This document shows, piece by piece, positions 1-7,578 of a DNA stretch of 61,717 nt (its first letter is position 1; each line of letters begins with the position of its first letter). The position numbers and the translations under genes are program-made. The DNA comes from Peptococcaceae bacterium (GTDB taxonomy: Bacteria; Bacillota; Dehalobacteriia; UBA4068; UBA4997): assembly GCA_022797295.1 (NCBI GenBank), contig JAAWKH010000010.1, positions 1 to 61,717 of the forward strand, read 5' to 3'. The notes beneath the pieces are model-generated. The model was given only the letters and a program-made list of their open reading frames with translations. It had not been told where the DNA came from and searched no databases.

Positions 1-18
1 ATTGTAAAATTTTACAAT
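1..18. other. 18-bp perfect palindrome at window edge
   Basis: ATTGTAAAATTTTACAAT is a perfect dyad lying 38 bp beyond the nth stop codon. It could be an operator for a gene to the left of the window or a structural element; no gene on that side is visible, so no role is assigned. Confidence 0.4.
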
Positions 19-56
19 TATTTTCAATCGCAGGCCCAAAGGCCGCCCTCAAACGC

Positions 57-692
57 TTAAAACGCTTGAGGGCAAAGGGCGGCCAGCGGGCATTCCTGGC
101 AGTTGGGGCGGCGGGCGTCGCAAACCCGGCGGCCGTGCCAGATAAACCAATGGTGCGCTTTGGCCCAGTCCGCCTCCGGGATAAGCCGGCACAAATCCGC
201 TTCCACCGCGTCCGGCGTTTTTCCCTGGCTGAAGCCAAGCCGGTGGGCCACTCGAAAAATGTGGGTGTCCACGGCCAAAGCGGGCAAACCAAAGCCCACG
301 CTCAGCACCACGTTGGCTGTTTTGCGGCCCACGCCGGGCAGCCGCACCAGCTCCTCGCGGGTGTGGGGAACCTCGCCGTTATATTCATCCAGCAGCAGCC
401 GAGTGGTGGCGGCAATGTTTTTGGCTTTGTTTTTGTAGAGGCCGCAGGTTTGAATTTTGGCCTCCAATTCTGGCGCCGAAAGCTGCGCCATTGCCTGCGG
501 CGTGCCGTAGTCCACAAAAAGCTGGCGGGTGATTTTGTTTACCTGATTATCATTGGTTTGGGCGGAGAGCATCACTGCCACCAGCAGCTGGTAAACGGTT
601 TGATATTCCAACGCGGGGCCGTCCTCGGCGTAAACCTGGGCCATTGTGGCCAAAATTTCAGGCGCATTGGAATTTGGCGTAAAATCGCTCAT
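57..692 (-). CDS. nth: Endonuclease III (DNA glycosylase/AP lyase)
   Basis: A 211-residue base-excision-repair enzyme that removes oxidised pyrimidines and nicks the abasic site. The helix-hairpin-helix LPGVGRKTANVV (about 118-129) carries the catalytic lysine K124, the catalytic aspartate is D142 in VDTHIFRV, and the C-terminal iron-sulfur loop has cysteines 191, 198, 201 and 207 in the family C-x6-C-x2-C-x5-C spacing. I chose the internal ATG at 692: it overlaps the stop of the upstream UPF0173 gene as ATGA and gives the usual family length, so the two genes are translationally coupled. An 8-bp inverted repeat (45-52/66-73) encloses the stop codon but lacks a T-run. Identification is secure. 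Confidence 0.95.
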   Translation of the reverse strand: MSDFTPNSNAPEILATMAQVYAEDGPALEYQTVYQLLVAVMLSAQTNDNQVNKITRQLFVDYGTPQAMAQLSAPELEAKIQTCGLYKNKAKNIAATTRLLLDEYNGEVPHTREELVRLPGVGRKTANVVLSVGFGLPALAVDTHIFRVAHRLGFSQGKTPDAVEADLCRLIPEADWAKAHHWFIWHGRRVCDARRPNCQECPLAALCPQAF

Positions 693-1366
693 ATTTCCGT
701 ATGTTCTCCCGGCTGCAAAATATGGCAGGTTGCTTGGCAAGTCGCCTCCAGCCGCTGCTTAAACTCTTGCGGATTTTGTTGCAGCAGCGGGAAAGTGTTG
801 TAATGGATGGGCAAATAATTTTTAGCGCCAAGCCATTTGGCGGCTGTCAGAGCGTCCTCCGGCCCCATGGTGTAAAAATCGCCAATCGGCAGAAAAGCCC
901 AATCCAGGCCGTGCGGCGCGATAACCTCCCGCATATCGCTGAAGAGGGCGGTGTCGCCGGCGTGGTAGAAGCAAAGCCCGTCCAGCCAGAAGATGAAGCC
1001 CACTGGCATGCCCACCGCCGTTCCGTCCGGCAGGTGCGAGCTGTGCCAGGCCGGCACCAGTTTAACCTTAAAGCCGTCCGCAAATGTGTAGGAGCCGCCC
1101 AGGTTCATCCCCAAGGCCTCCACACCTTGCTTGACCAGCCAGTTGGCCAGCTCCACCATCGCCACCACCTGTGCGCCGGTGCGTTTGGCAATCTCCACCG
1201 CGTCGCCCAAATGGTCGCCGTGGCCGTGGGTTATCAGCAGATAATCCGCCTCGGCTTGTTCCGGGGTCAGGCTGGCGGTCGGGTTGCCGGAAAGATAAGG
1301 GTCGATTAAAATTTTTTTGCTGCCCTGCACGCCCACACAGGCGTGGCCGTAAAAATCAATTCTCAT
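689..1366 (-). CDS. UPF0173 family metal-dependent hydrolase
   Basis: A 225-residue metallo-beta-lactamase-fold protein of the UPF0173 group (YtkL type). The metal-binding HGHGDH motif is at residues 47-52 and a second histidine-bearing motif, YHAGDTALF, follows about 90 residues later. The group is widespread but its substrate is not established. The ATG at 1366 is preferred over an upstream GTG because AAGGAG lies 8 nt before it. It is the first gene of a two-gene unit with nth and has its own promoter-like sequence at 1403-1431. Confidence 0.88.
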   Translation of the reverse strand: MRIDFYGHACVGVQGSKKILIDPYLSGNPTASLTPEQAEADYLLITHGHGDHLGDAVEIAKRTGAQVVAMVELANWLVKQGVEALGMNLGGSYTFADGFKVKLVPAWHSSHLPDGTAVGMPVGFIFWLDGLCFYHAGDTALFSDMREVIAPHGLDWAFLPIGDFYTMGPEDALTAAKWLGAKNYLPIHYNTFPLLQQNPQEFKQRLEATCQATCHILQPGEHTEI

Positions 1367-1402
1367 TGCACACACTCCTTACTGTTAAATTTTCGTATAT
1401 TT

Positions 1403-1431
1403 ATTATATCATCTGGAGCGTGTTTTGTAAA
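1403..1431 (-). promoter_or_regulatory. Sigma-A-type promoter for UPF0173-nth
   Basis: Reading the minus strand, TTTACA (1426-1431) is followed after 17 bp by TATAAT (1403-1408), about 37 bp before the ATG of the UPF0173 gene. Confidence 0.65.
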
Positions 1432-1440
1432 GCGACTAAA

Positions 1441-1719
1441 TCAGCAGCCGGGGCGGTATAGGCTGAGCAGCAAGCCCACCACCTGCAAAAAGAGCACCAA
1501 CATTAAATACCAGCCAGGCTGGCGCAGCAGATACAAAAACAGCAGAAAGGTCGCCAAGGCAAAGCAGGGCCAGGCCCAGCGTTTCAGCCGCCAAAGCCGC
1601 CAGGCGCCGGGCCGGCAGAGGCTATCGCAAAATTCGCTGAATTTGCCGGGCTGCCCCGTTTGGCGGGATTGACACATATTTGCGCAACTGTTGCCGAGAT
1701 TGGAAAATTTTTTCAGCAT
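1441..1719 (-). CDS. Small membrane protein, unknown
   Basis: A 92-residue ORF with an amphipathic, cysteine-containing N-terminal half and two hydrophobic stretches (about 50-65 and 70-88) separated by RQPGW, suggesting a helical hairpin in the membrane. I do not recognise the family. A purine-rich AAGGCGGTGG lies just upstream of the ATG, and it follows the 1790-2275 membrane gene on the same strand by 70 bp, so the two are probably co-transcribed. It could be a chance ORF; the clean two-helix pattern favours a real gene. Confidence 0.45.
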   Translation of the reverse strand: MLKKFSNLGNSCANMCQSRQTGQPGKFSEFCDSLCRPGAWRLWRLKRWAWPCFALATFLLFLYLLRQPGWYLMLVLFLQVVGLLLSLYRPGC

Positions 1720-1789
1720 AAGGCCACCGCCTTTTTTTATTTCAGGCTATTGCTGCATTTTATGCGGCGGCGGGCTGTTGGTGCCTGGC

Positions 1790-2275
1790 TTAATCGGCGT
1801 TAGGCGGCGGGGTGGTTGGCCCCGGCGTTTTGGCCCGGCGGATTTTGCTGATTCGGGCGGCAGACATTGCCCCGGCAATGCCCAAAAGCAGGCTGAGAAC
1901 TAATGTTGCCGCTGCTTTTTCCAGCCGTGGCAAGCCAAAAAGCCAGCTGTAGGCTCCAGCCGCCGCCAACCAGAGCAGAAAGGCGGGCCAGGCTCCGGTG
2001 GCCAGGCTGTAGGAGCGTCGCCAGCGGCAGCCGGCAAAGCCGGCGCAAAAGGGCGAGGCGGCAAACATAGCCAAGCTTAGATAGCTGATGTCGGCGGAAA
2101 ACTGCCATGGCGAGTAATACCAAAGCAGAATTAAACTGGCCCAAAGCAGCAACGGCAGCAATCCGGCCAGCAAGCTGCACAAAAGCAGCAGCAGATTTTG
2201 CAAGGCGCGGGGCGGCTTGGGCAGCCGGAAGTTTTGACCGGAACGGATAGCGGTTAAATCAGGGATGTGGGGCAT
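1790..2275 (-). CDS. Four-helix integral membrane protein (TIGR04086-like)
   Basis: A 161-residue protein with four hydrophobic segments at about 26-53, 63-83, 92-113 and 120-141 and a basic, proline-rich C-terminal tail. Size and helix arrangement resemble the TIGR04086 family of small Bacillota membrane proteins, whose function is unknown; the assignment is by general resemblance only. It diverges from the HlyD-type gene across a 291-bp intergenic region. Confidence 0.6.
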   Translation of the reverse strand: MPHIPDLTAIRSGQNFRLPKPPRALQNLLLLLCSLLAGLLPLLLWASLILLWYYSPWQFSADISYLSLAMFAASPFCAGFAGCRWRRSYSLATGAWPAFLLWLAAAGAYSWLFGLPRLEKAAATLVLSLLLGIAGAMSAARISKIRRAKTPGPTTPPPNAD

Positions 2276-2391
2276 AAAATCACCAACCTTTAGCAGAAAA
2301 TCGCTTGTTCAACTTATGCGCGGCCGGCAGACTTTATGCCGGCGGGTTTGCTAAATTGGCCTGGCATATTAAGCGAATATTAAATTCTGTT

Positions 2392-2443
2392 AGACAAACA
2401 AGGAAAATTGTCTGGTTTTGCGACAAACAGGCTTGGTTGTCGC
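2392..2443. promoter_or_regulatory. Two tandem operator-like dyads
   Basis: Two inverted repeats of the same design: AGACAA (2392-2397)/TTGTCT (2408-2413) and GCGACAA (2420-2426)/TTGTCGC (2437-2443). Both have a 10-bp spacer and share the core GACAAACA. Their centres are 29 bp apart, close to three helical turns, so a regulator could bind both on one face. A TTGGAA...TAAAAT promoter-like pair (2444-2449, 2466-2471, 16-bp spacer) abuts the second dyad. The rest of the 2276-2566 gap is AT-rich without other clear signals. Confidence 0.5.
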
Positions 2444-2566
2444 TTGGAAAATTTCGTATTTTGCATAAAATTTTATTATAGAGGGTTACTTAAAAAGCCT
2501 AGTCAAAAAATTAACTAAGCTTAAAAATATTTTATTTTTGCTACTGATTGGAAAGGGGTAAGATTT

Positions 2567-3616
2567 ATGAATACGGAAGCTCAGGTAAACGGTAAATCCT
2601 TGGTTATCAAAATAGCGTTGGTGGCGGCGGCCATTGTTTTGGCGGCGGCGCTTTTCAGCTGGTATAACGCCAACCGGGAGGTGGAACGAAACAACCCGGC
2701 GGTGATGCAGGGCAACGTTAAGATGACGGAAATTGATTTGAATTCGATGTTGGACGGCTACATTGAGGCGGTGAACGTTGCGGAGGGCGACAGCGTTAAG
2801 GAGGGCGACGTGCTGCTGCAAATTGAGCCGGATATTGTGCAGGCCAAGGTGCGGGAGGCTGAAGCGGCTTTGGGGCAGGCCAAGGCCGGTTTGGCGCAGG
2901 CTCAGGCGGTGCTGAGCAAGGCGCAGAACGGCGCCCGGCCGGAGGATGTTGCGCAGGCCAAGGCGGCCTATGATTACGCCGCCAGCACCTATGAGCGAAT
3001 GAAGCCGCTTTACGCCGACGGTGCGGTTTCGGCCAGTGATTTTGAGGGCATTGAAGCGAAGTATCTGGCCGCCAAAGCGGTTTATGAAACTGCGCTGAAC
3101 GGCGCCCGGCCGGAGGATATTGCGCAGGCCCAGGGTGCGGTGCAGCAATATCAGGCCACGGTGAAGCAGGCTGAGGCTGCGGTGAATGAAGCGAATACAT
3201 ATCTGCGCCACGCGGTGATTACCGCTCCTTGCGACGGCGTGGTGACAGCCGTCAACGTGGAAAAGGGCGAGCTTATCTCCACCGGCATGTCGCTGGTCAG
3301 CCTGCGGGCGGAGGCGGAAGCCTGGGTGGAAGTGAACGTGCTGGAAACCTCTCTTTCGCTGGTGCGGCAGGGCCAGCAGGTGACGCTAAGCTTCCCGGCC
3401 TATGCGGAGCAGAGCTTCCACGGCACGGTGGTGAACGTCAGCAAAAACCCGGATTTTGCCGTTAAAAAGGCCACCAATGAAAACGGTTCCTTTGACGTGC
3501 TTTCCTATGCGGTGAAAATTCGGCTGGACGATATGACGGAACCCCTGTACGCCGGGATGACGGCTGTTGTTGATTTTAGCCAAGCAGATTTGACGCCGGG
3601 CGCGCAGGATGAATAA
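2567..3616 (+). CDS. HlyD-family periplasmic adaptor / membrane fusion protein
   Basis: A 349-residue single-pass protein: one N-terminal membrane anchor (about 14-32), a biotinyl-lipoyl-like half (SMLDGYIEAVNVAEGD region), a long alpha-hairpin, then the second lipoyl half and a beta-barrel. It resembles the YhiI/YbhG/EmrA-type adaptors that link inner-membrane exporters to the cell surface. The hairpin contains two copies of NGARPED(V/I)AQA, 57 residues apart, that are also nearly identical in DNA (2921-2959 and 3092-3130). It is preceded by GGAAAGGGG and followed after 17 bp by an ABC-2 permease, so it is the first gene of a three-gene export operon. Confidence 0.88.
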   Translation: MNTEAQVNGKSLVIKIALVAAAIVLAAALFSWYNANREVERNNPAVMQGNVKMTEIDLNSMLDGYIEAVNVAEGDSVKEGDVLLQIEPDIVQAKVREAEAALGQAKAGLAQAQAVLSKAQNGARPEDVAQAKAAYDYAASTYERMKPLYADGAVSASDFEGIEAKYLAAKAVYETALNGARPEDIAQAQGAVQQYQATVKQAEAAVNEANTYLRHAVITAPCDGVVTAVNVEKGELISTGMSLVSLRAEAEAWVEVNVLETSLSLVRQGQQVTLSFPAYAEQSFHGTVVNVSKNPDFAVKKATNENGSFDVLSYAVKIRLDDMTEPLYAGMTAVVDFSQADLTPGAQDE

Positions 3617-3633
3617 AAAAGGGGCGAAGTGGA

Positions 3634-4800
3634 ATGAGCCATTTGATTGCCTGGTTTTATCGCTTTAAAAAACGCCATCCCTATTTAACTATGTCCGTGC
3701 TGGTTTACGCTTTGGTGCCGGTGGTGGTTGGCCTGGCGTTGGGCTATGAAATGCACGATGATTCGCCTGTGCATATCCCGACGGTGGTGGTAAACGGCGA
3801 TAAATCTCAATTCAGCTATGATTTTATAAATTACGTGGACCAAACGGCCTATTTTGACGTTTCCCTGTGGGCGGAAACGTCGGAGCAGGCGGAGCGTTTA
3901 ATTCAGGAGGGGCAGGCCCTGGCTGGTATGATTATTCCGGCGGATTTTTACAAAGACCTGCTGGCCGGTAAATCGCCGGATATTCTGCTGCTTTACGACG
4001 GCTCGCAGCTGGCGGTGGTTTCGGTGGCCAAGCTGACTTTGAGCGAGATTATGCTGAATATGAACGGCGCGTATCTGCAAAAGATTTTTGCCGGCAAGCT
4101 GGGCGTGTTGCCAACGGAGTTGATGGGTCAGGTTTTGCCAATTAACGTGACCTATCATAATATGTTCAACCCCACCAAAAGCTTCCGCTATTACCTTTTG
4201 CCGGGCATGCTGCTGGCCATTTTGCAGGTGGGCATTGTGATGATGGGGGCGGCCAGAGGCTATGAAAGCCGCAAGCTTTATGTTCGGGATTTTGGCCGGC
4301 ATATCCAAAATATTATTTTCTGGTCTTTGCTGGCGGCCTTAGGGATGATGCTTTGCTTGGGCGTGCAGTTTATCTGCTTTGGGTTGCCTTATCGGGGCAC
4401 GGTGTTGGGCGGCGTGCTGCTTTTGCTGATTTACGCCATAACAATCACTTGTATGGGGTATATTGTGGGCAGCTTGGTGCCGGAGAGGGTTTTTGCGGTG
4501 CAGCTGGCGGCGATTTGCGTTTTGCCCACCAGCGTGCTGGGTGGTTATACCTATCCGCTTACCGCGATGCCGGAGGCATATCAGTCCTTTGCTCAGTTTT
4601 TGCCGTACACCTATTTAGGCTCTGATATACGGTCGCTTTGCTTAAAGCCTTTAGAAGTGCATCATATTATGCCGCATTTGGTTTTTTTGGCTAAATACGC
4701 GCTGGTGGAAATTTTGCTGCTGCTGCTGATTAAGCTGCTGCTGGGCTGGCTGCAAAAACGGAACCGGGATAAGAAACTGGGAAAGGAGGCGGCCTTATGA
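3634..4800 (+). CDS. ABC-2 type transport permease (first)
   Basis: A 388-residue permease of the ABC-2/YhhJ-like type: one N-terminal helix (about 18-40), a large extracytoplasmic domain of roughly 130 residues, then five to six helices in the C-terminal half. The family works as dimers or pairs with a nucleotide-binding subunit to export drugs, lipids or polymers. It lies between the HlyD adaptor and a second homologous permease (ATGA overlap), so the two permeases probably form a heterodimer. No ATPase gene is present in the operon. Confidence 0.85.
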   Translation: MSHLIAWFYRFKKRHPYLTMSVLVYALVPVVVGLALGYEMHDDSPVHIPTVVVNGDKSQFSYDFINYVDQTAYFDVSLWAETSEQAERLIQEGQALAGMIIPADFYKDLLAGKSPDILLLYDGSQLAVVSVAKLTLSEIMLNMNGAYLQKIFAGKLGVLPTELMGQVLPINVTYHNMFNPTKSFRYYLLPGMLLAILQVGIVMMGAARGYESRKLYVRDFGRHIQNIIFWSLLAALGMMLCLGVQFICFGLPYRGTVLGGVLLLLIYAITITCMGYIVGSLVPERVFAVQLAAICVLPTSVLGGYTYPLTAMPEAYQSFAQFLPYTYLGSDIRSLCLKPLEVHHIMPHLVFLAKYALVEILLLLLIKLLLGWLQKRNRDKKLGKEAAL

Positions 4801-5978
4801 AAAAGCTTGGCCTGCAAAGTCAGGAGGAGGTTAAAGAGGAGCGGAGCAAATTTTTTCATTGGTTTGCCCAGATTAAGCCTTATGCTATATTAACATTGAT
4901 ACCGCTGTTTTTCACCCTGCTTTTTGGCGGCGCGTTCAGTCCGGTTTCCAACACAGACGTGCCGGTGCTTATTTACGATATGGACGGCTCCAATGAATCT
5001 CGCCAACTGGTGGATTACTTTGTGGAATATCCTTATTTGAATATTTATGAGAGTGTTTCCTCAATGGCTCAGCTTGAGGAGGCTATGCTGTCCGGCGAGG
5101 CCTTGGGCGCGGTGATTGTGCCTGATGGCTTTGGCGCCGATTTGCAAAGCCGTAGCGGCGCGGAAGTGCTGGTGATGCAGGATTCCAGCAATTTTATGAA
5201 TATGTCAACCATTATGCAGGCGGTCAGCAATATCAGCGGCACTATGAATGCGGGCATTCGCCTGAAGCTGTTGCAGGCGGGCGGGATGTTGCCGGAGCAG
5301 GCGGCCAAAAATGTGCTGAGCCTCAGCGTGGTTGACCGCGGTCTGTACAATCCAACTTATGGTTATCTCTACTTTTTGTTTCCCGGTTTGCTGGCGGTTT
5401 TTGTGCAACAAACGCTGCTGGCGGCGGCCACTCCGTATCTGATTGAAAAAAAGCAGCTGCTTTGCAGCGGCCCTGGTTGGCGCAGGGCCTTTGCGGAGGT
5501 GGCCGCCCGCCTGGGCAGCTTTGCTTTGGCCGGCACGCTGGGCCTGTTTATCTGCCTGCTTGCGTTGAGCAAGGTTTTCAATTACCCCGTCAATGGCAGC
5601 GCCGGCCTGATTTTGCTGGTGCATGTGCCGTTTGTGCTGGCGGTTTGTGGGATGGGATTGCTAATTTCCGCTGTTTTTGACGACACGGCCGATTGCACTA
5701 TGTTCAATATGTTTCTGACCATTCCCACCTTTTTAAGTTGCGGTTATGCCTGGCCGGAATATATGATGCCGGAGGCGTTTAAGGCGGTGGCGACGCACAT
5801 TTGGCCGCTTTACTATTACGCCAACCCATTGCGGGATATTATTATGAAAGACGCGGATTATGCCATTGTGGCCCCGTTTGCAGAGGGCTGTTTGTGGTTT
5901 GCCGCCTTTTGGTTGCCGGCCGGAATTTTAGCTTACGTTTACAAGGTGCGGCTGTTGCGCCGGATTGAGAATAACTAA
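4797..5978 (+). CDS. ABC-2 type transport permease (second)
   Basis: A 393-residue paralogue of the preceding permease with the same plan: a leading hydrophilic stretch, one helix near residue 30-45, a large external domain with short Q/N/S-rich segments, and a C-terminal helix bundle ending in a basic tail. Its ATG overlaps the previous stop codon, implying coupled translation. The operon ends here in a strong hairpin shared with the convergent HxlR gene. The substrate cannot be predicted from sequence alone. Confidence 0.85.
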   Translation: MKKLGLQSQEEVKEERSKFFHWFAQIKPYAILTLIPLFFTLLFGGAFSPVSNTDVPVLIYDMDGSNESRQLVDYFVEYPYLNIYESVSSMAQLEEAMLSGEALGAVIVPDGFGADLQSRSGAEVLVMQDSSNFMNMSTIMQAVSNISGTMNAGIRLKLLQAGGMLPEQAAKNVLSLSVVDRGLYNPTYGYLYFLFPGLLAVFVQQTLLAAATPYLIEKKQLLCSGPGWRRAFAEVAARLGSFALAGTLGLFICLLALSKVFNYPVNGSAGLILLVHVPFVLAVCGMGLLISAVFDDTADCTMFNMFLTIPTFLSCGYAWPEYMMPEAFKAVATHIWPLYYYANPLRDIIMKDADYAIVAPFAEGCLWFAAFWLPAGILAYVYKVRLLRRIENN

Positions 5979-6026
5979 ATATAAGTAAGGCGCGCCGTTT
6001 GGTTTTCGGCGCGCCTTACTTATATT
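5978..6026. terminator. Bidirectional terminator hairpin
   Basis: A perfect 20-bp inverted repeat (5978-5997/6007-6026, 9-nt loop, core AAGGCGCGCC) overlaps the last base of the second permease stop codon and the stop of the convergent HxlR gene. Confidence 0.8.
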
Positions 6027-6396
6027 AATTGTCGCTTTGATAAGGATTAACAAAGTCCGGGCAGAGTTGCTTTTCACTCCAGCTGAGCATTGCCTCCAGC
6101 ACGGGCACAAAGCTTTGGCCAAATTCCGTCAGGGAATATTCCACCCGCGGCGGAATTTCCTGGTAAATCTCTCGGTGCAGAAAGCCGTCCGCTTCCAGCT
6201 CGCGCAGTTGTTTGGTCAGCGTGGACTGTGTAACGCCGGTCAGCCGGCGTTTCAGCTGACTGAAGCGTTGCACCCGATAATGGGCGACGTACCACAAAAT
6301 CAGTATCTTCCATTTGCCGCCAATAACGGCTTGCAATTTGCTCATCGGTTCGCAGCGGGCCAGGGCCTGCTCGCTGTTGAATTTGTTATCCGCCAT
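6025..6396 (-). CDS. HxlR-family winged-helix transcriptional regulator
   Basis: A 123-residue winged-helix protein with the family hallmarks GGKWKILIL (about 27-35), a recognition helix in TQSTLTKQLRELEADGF and a wing ending VEYSLTEFGQS. HxlR regulators are small dimers that sense aldehydes, quinones or redox state, often through cysteines; here cysteines occur near residue 15 and in the C-terminal LCPDF. It has an AGAGGTG ribosome site and is convergent with the export operon and divergent from the radical SAM gene, so either could be its target. Confidence 0.9.
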   Translation of the reverse strand: MADNKFNSEQALARCEPMSKLQAVIGGKWKILILWYVAHYRVQRFSQLKRRLTGVTQSTLTKQLRELEADGFLHREIYQEIPPRVEYSLTEFGQSFVPVLEAMLSWSEKQLCPDFVNPYQSDN

Positions 6397-6469
6397 TTTA
6401 ATTCACCTCTTGATTAAGCTCAATGATATTATAAAACAAGCCTTGCTTAAATGCAATGCCTTTAGGAGC

Positions 6470-6513
6470 CGTTAGTATTAAAAATAGTACTACTGCTAAA
6501 AAAAGACAGTACT
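6470..6513. promoter_or_regulatory. Possible operator with repeated AGTACT
   Basis: In the 174-bp gap between the divergent HxlR and radical SAM genes, the palindrome TAGTACTA (6485-6492) and AGTACT (6508-6513) lie 23 bp apart, with a related TTAGTATTA just upstream. The position fits an HxlR binding site, but this is inference from symmetry and placement only. Confidence 0.3.
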
Positions 6514-6570
6514 TGTATAAATGCGTCCAAAGCGTTATGCTGTAAGCAGAAAAGCTAAGGAGGCGATTTT

Positions 6571-7497
6571 ATGCACTACACAGGAACGATTTGGCGGCCG
6601 CCTTATGAGGCGGATTCGCTTTTGTTGGAGGTTACGGCCGGTTGCACGCACCACAAATGCAAGTTTTGTACGCTTTACGCGGAGCTGCCGTTTAAGTTTA
6701 GGATGTCGCCGCTGGCGGACGTTGAAAATGATTTGCTGGAGGCCAGAGCGATTTTCAAACAGCAGCAGGCCCGCGGCTTGTTTAAGCTTTGGCCGAATTC
6801 CGGCCCGGCCAGAGTGTTTTTAACCGGTGCTAATCCTTTTGTGCTGAAAGCGGAACGTTTGCTGGAGATTGCCGGAATGATTGCACGGACTTTTCCAGAA
6901 ATTGCCAGCATTGGCTGCTTTGCCAGGGTGACGGATGTGGCGTTGAAAACGGAGCAGGAGCTGGCCCAGCTGCGAGCAGCCGGCTTTGACGGGCTGACGC
7001 TGGGCGTGGAAACCGGCGACGATGTGGCATTGGCTTTTATGCGCAAGGGCTATCAGGCGGCGGATATTGTGGAACAATGCCAACGTTTGGAGGCGGCCGG
7101 CATAGGCTATAACTTTTTTTACTTGACTGGTATTTCCGGCCACGGCCGGGGCCAGGCGAGCGCAAAGGCGACGGCGGCGGTTTGCAATCAGCTGCACCCA
7201 CGGCGCATTGGAGCTAGTATGCTGACAATTTACCCCAATTCGGAGCTTTACCAGGAAATACAGAATGGCGCTTGGCAACCGGAAACGGAAATTGAAAAGT
7301 ATCAGGAGTTGAAAACGCTGGTGCAGGCATTGCAGGGGCCGGTTTGGTTCGGCGCGCTTGGCGCTTCCAACGCCGTGCCGTTTGCCGGTAATCTGCCGGG
7401 GGATAAGGAGCGGCTGCTGGCGGTTTTGGATGAGATTATTGCTGATTTTAGCGAGGAGGAATTGCAGGGCTATCGGCAGAATTTGCGGCATTTGTGA
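6571..7497 (+). CDS. Radical SAM protein with C-x4-C-x2-C cluster motif
   Basis: A 308-residue radical SAM enzyme. The iron-sulfur ligands are C25, C30 and C33 (GCTHHKCKFC), one residue longer than the canonical C-x3-C-x2-C spacing; this variant is found in a subgroup of anaerobe radical SAM proteins of unknown substrate. Later family features are present: a GxxxP-like ANPF segment, GFDGLTLGVETGDD (about 145-158) for SAM ribose contacts, and a TGISGHGRG segment near 190. No SPASM or B12 domain is visible. The start follows AAGGAGG. It stands alone; the HxlR gene diverges from it. Confidence 0.82.
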   Translation: MHYTGTIWRPPYEADSLLLEVTAGCTHHKCKFCTLYAELPFKFRMSPLADVENDLLEARAIFKQQQARGLFKLWPNSGPARVFLTGANPFVLKAERLLEIAGMIARTFPEIASIGCFARVTDVALKTEQELAQLRAAGFDGLTLGVETGDDVALAFMRKGYQAADIVEQCQRLEAAGIGYNFFYLTGISGHGRGQASAKATAAVCNQLHPRRIGASMLTIYPNSELYQEIQNGAWQPETEIEKYQELKTLVQALQGPVWFGALGASNAVPFAGNLPGDKERLLAVLDEIIADFSEEELQGYRQNLRHL

Positions 7498-7578
7498 GGG
7501 CGGATAGGCCAATTTTACTGCTACGGTATCTTGAAAAAAAGCTTAAACTGTGTTAGAATAAAGGTATAAGAGGGTGAT

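Noticed and set aside
6521..6823. 100-codon plus-strand frame beginning upstream of the radical SAM gene
   Set aside because: It overlaps the radical SAM gene out of frame, is arginine- and cysteine-rich and has no ribosome site.
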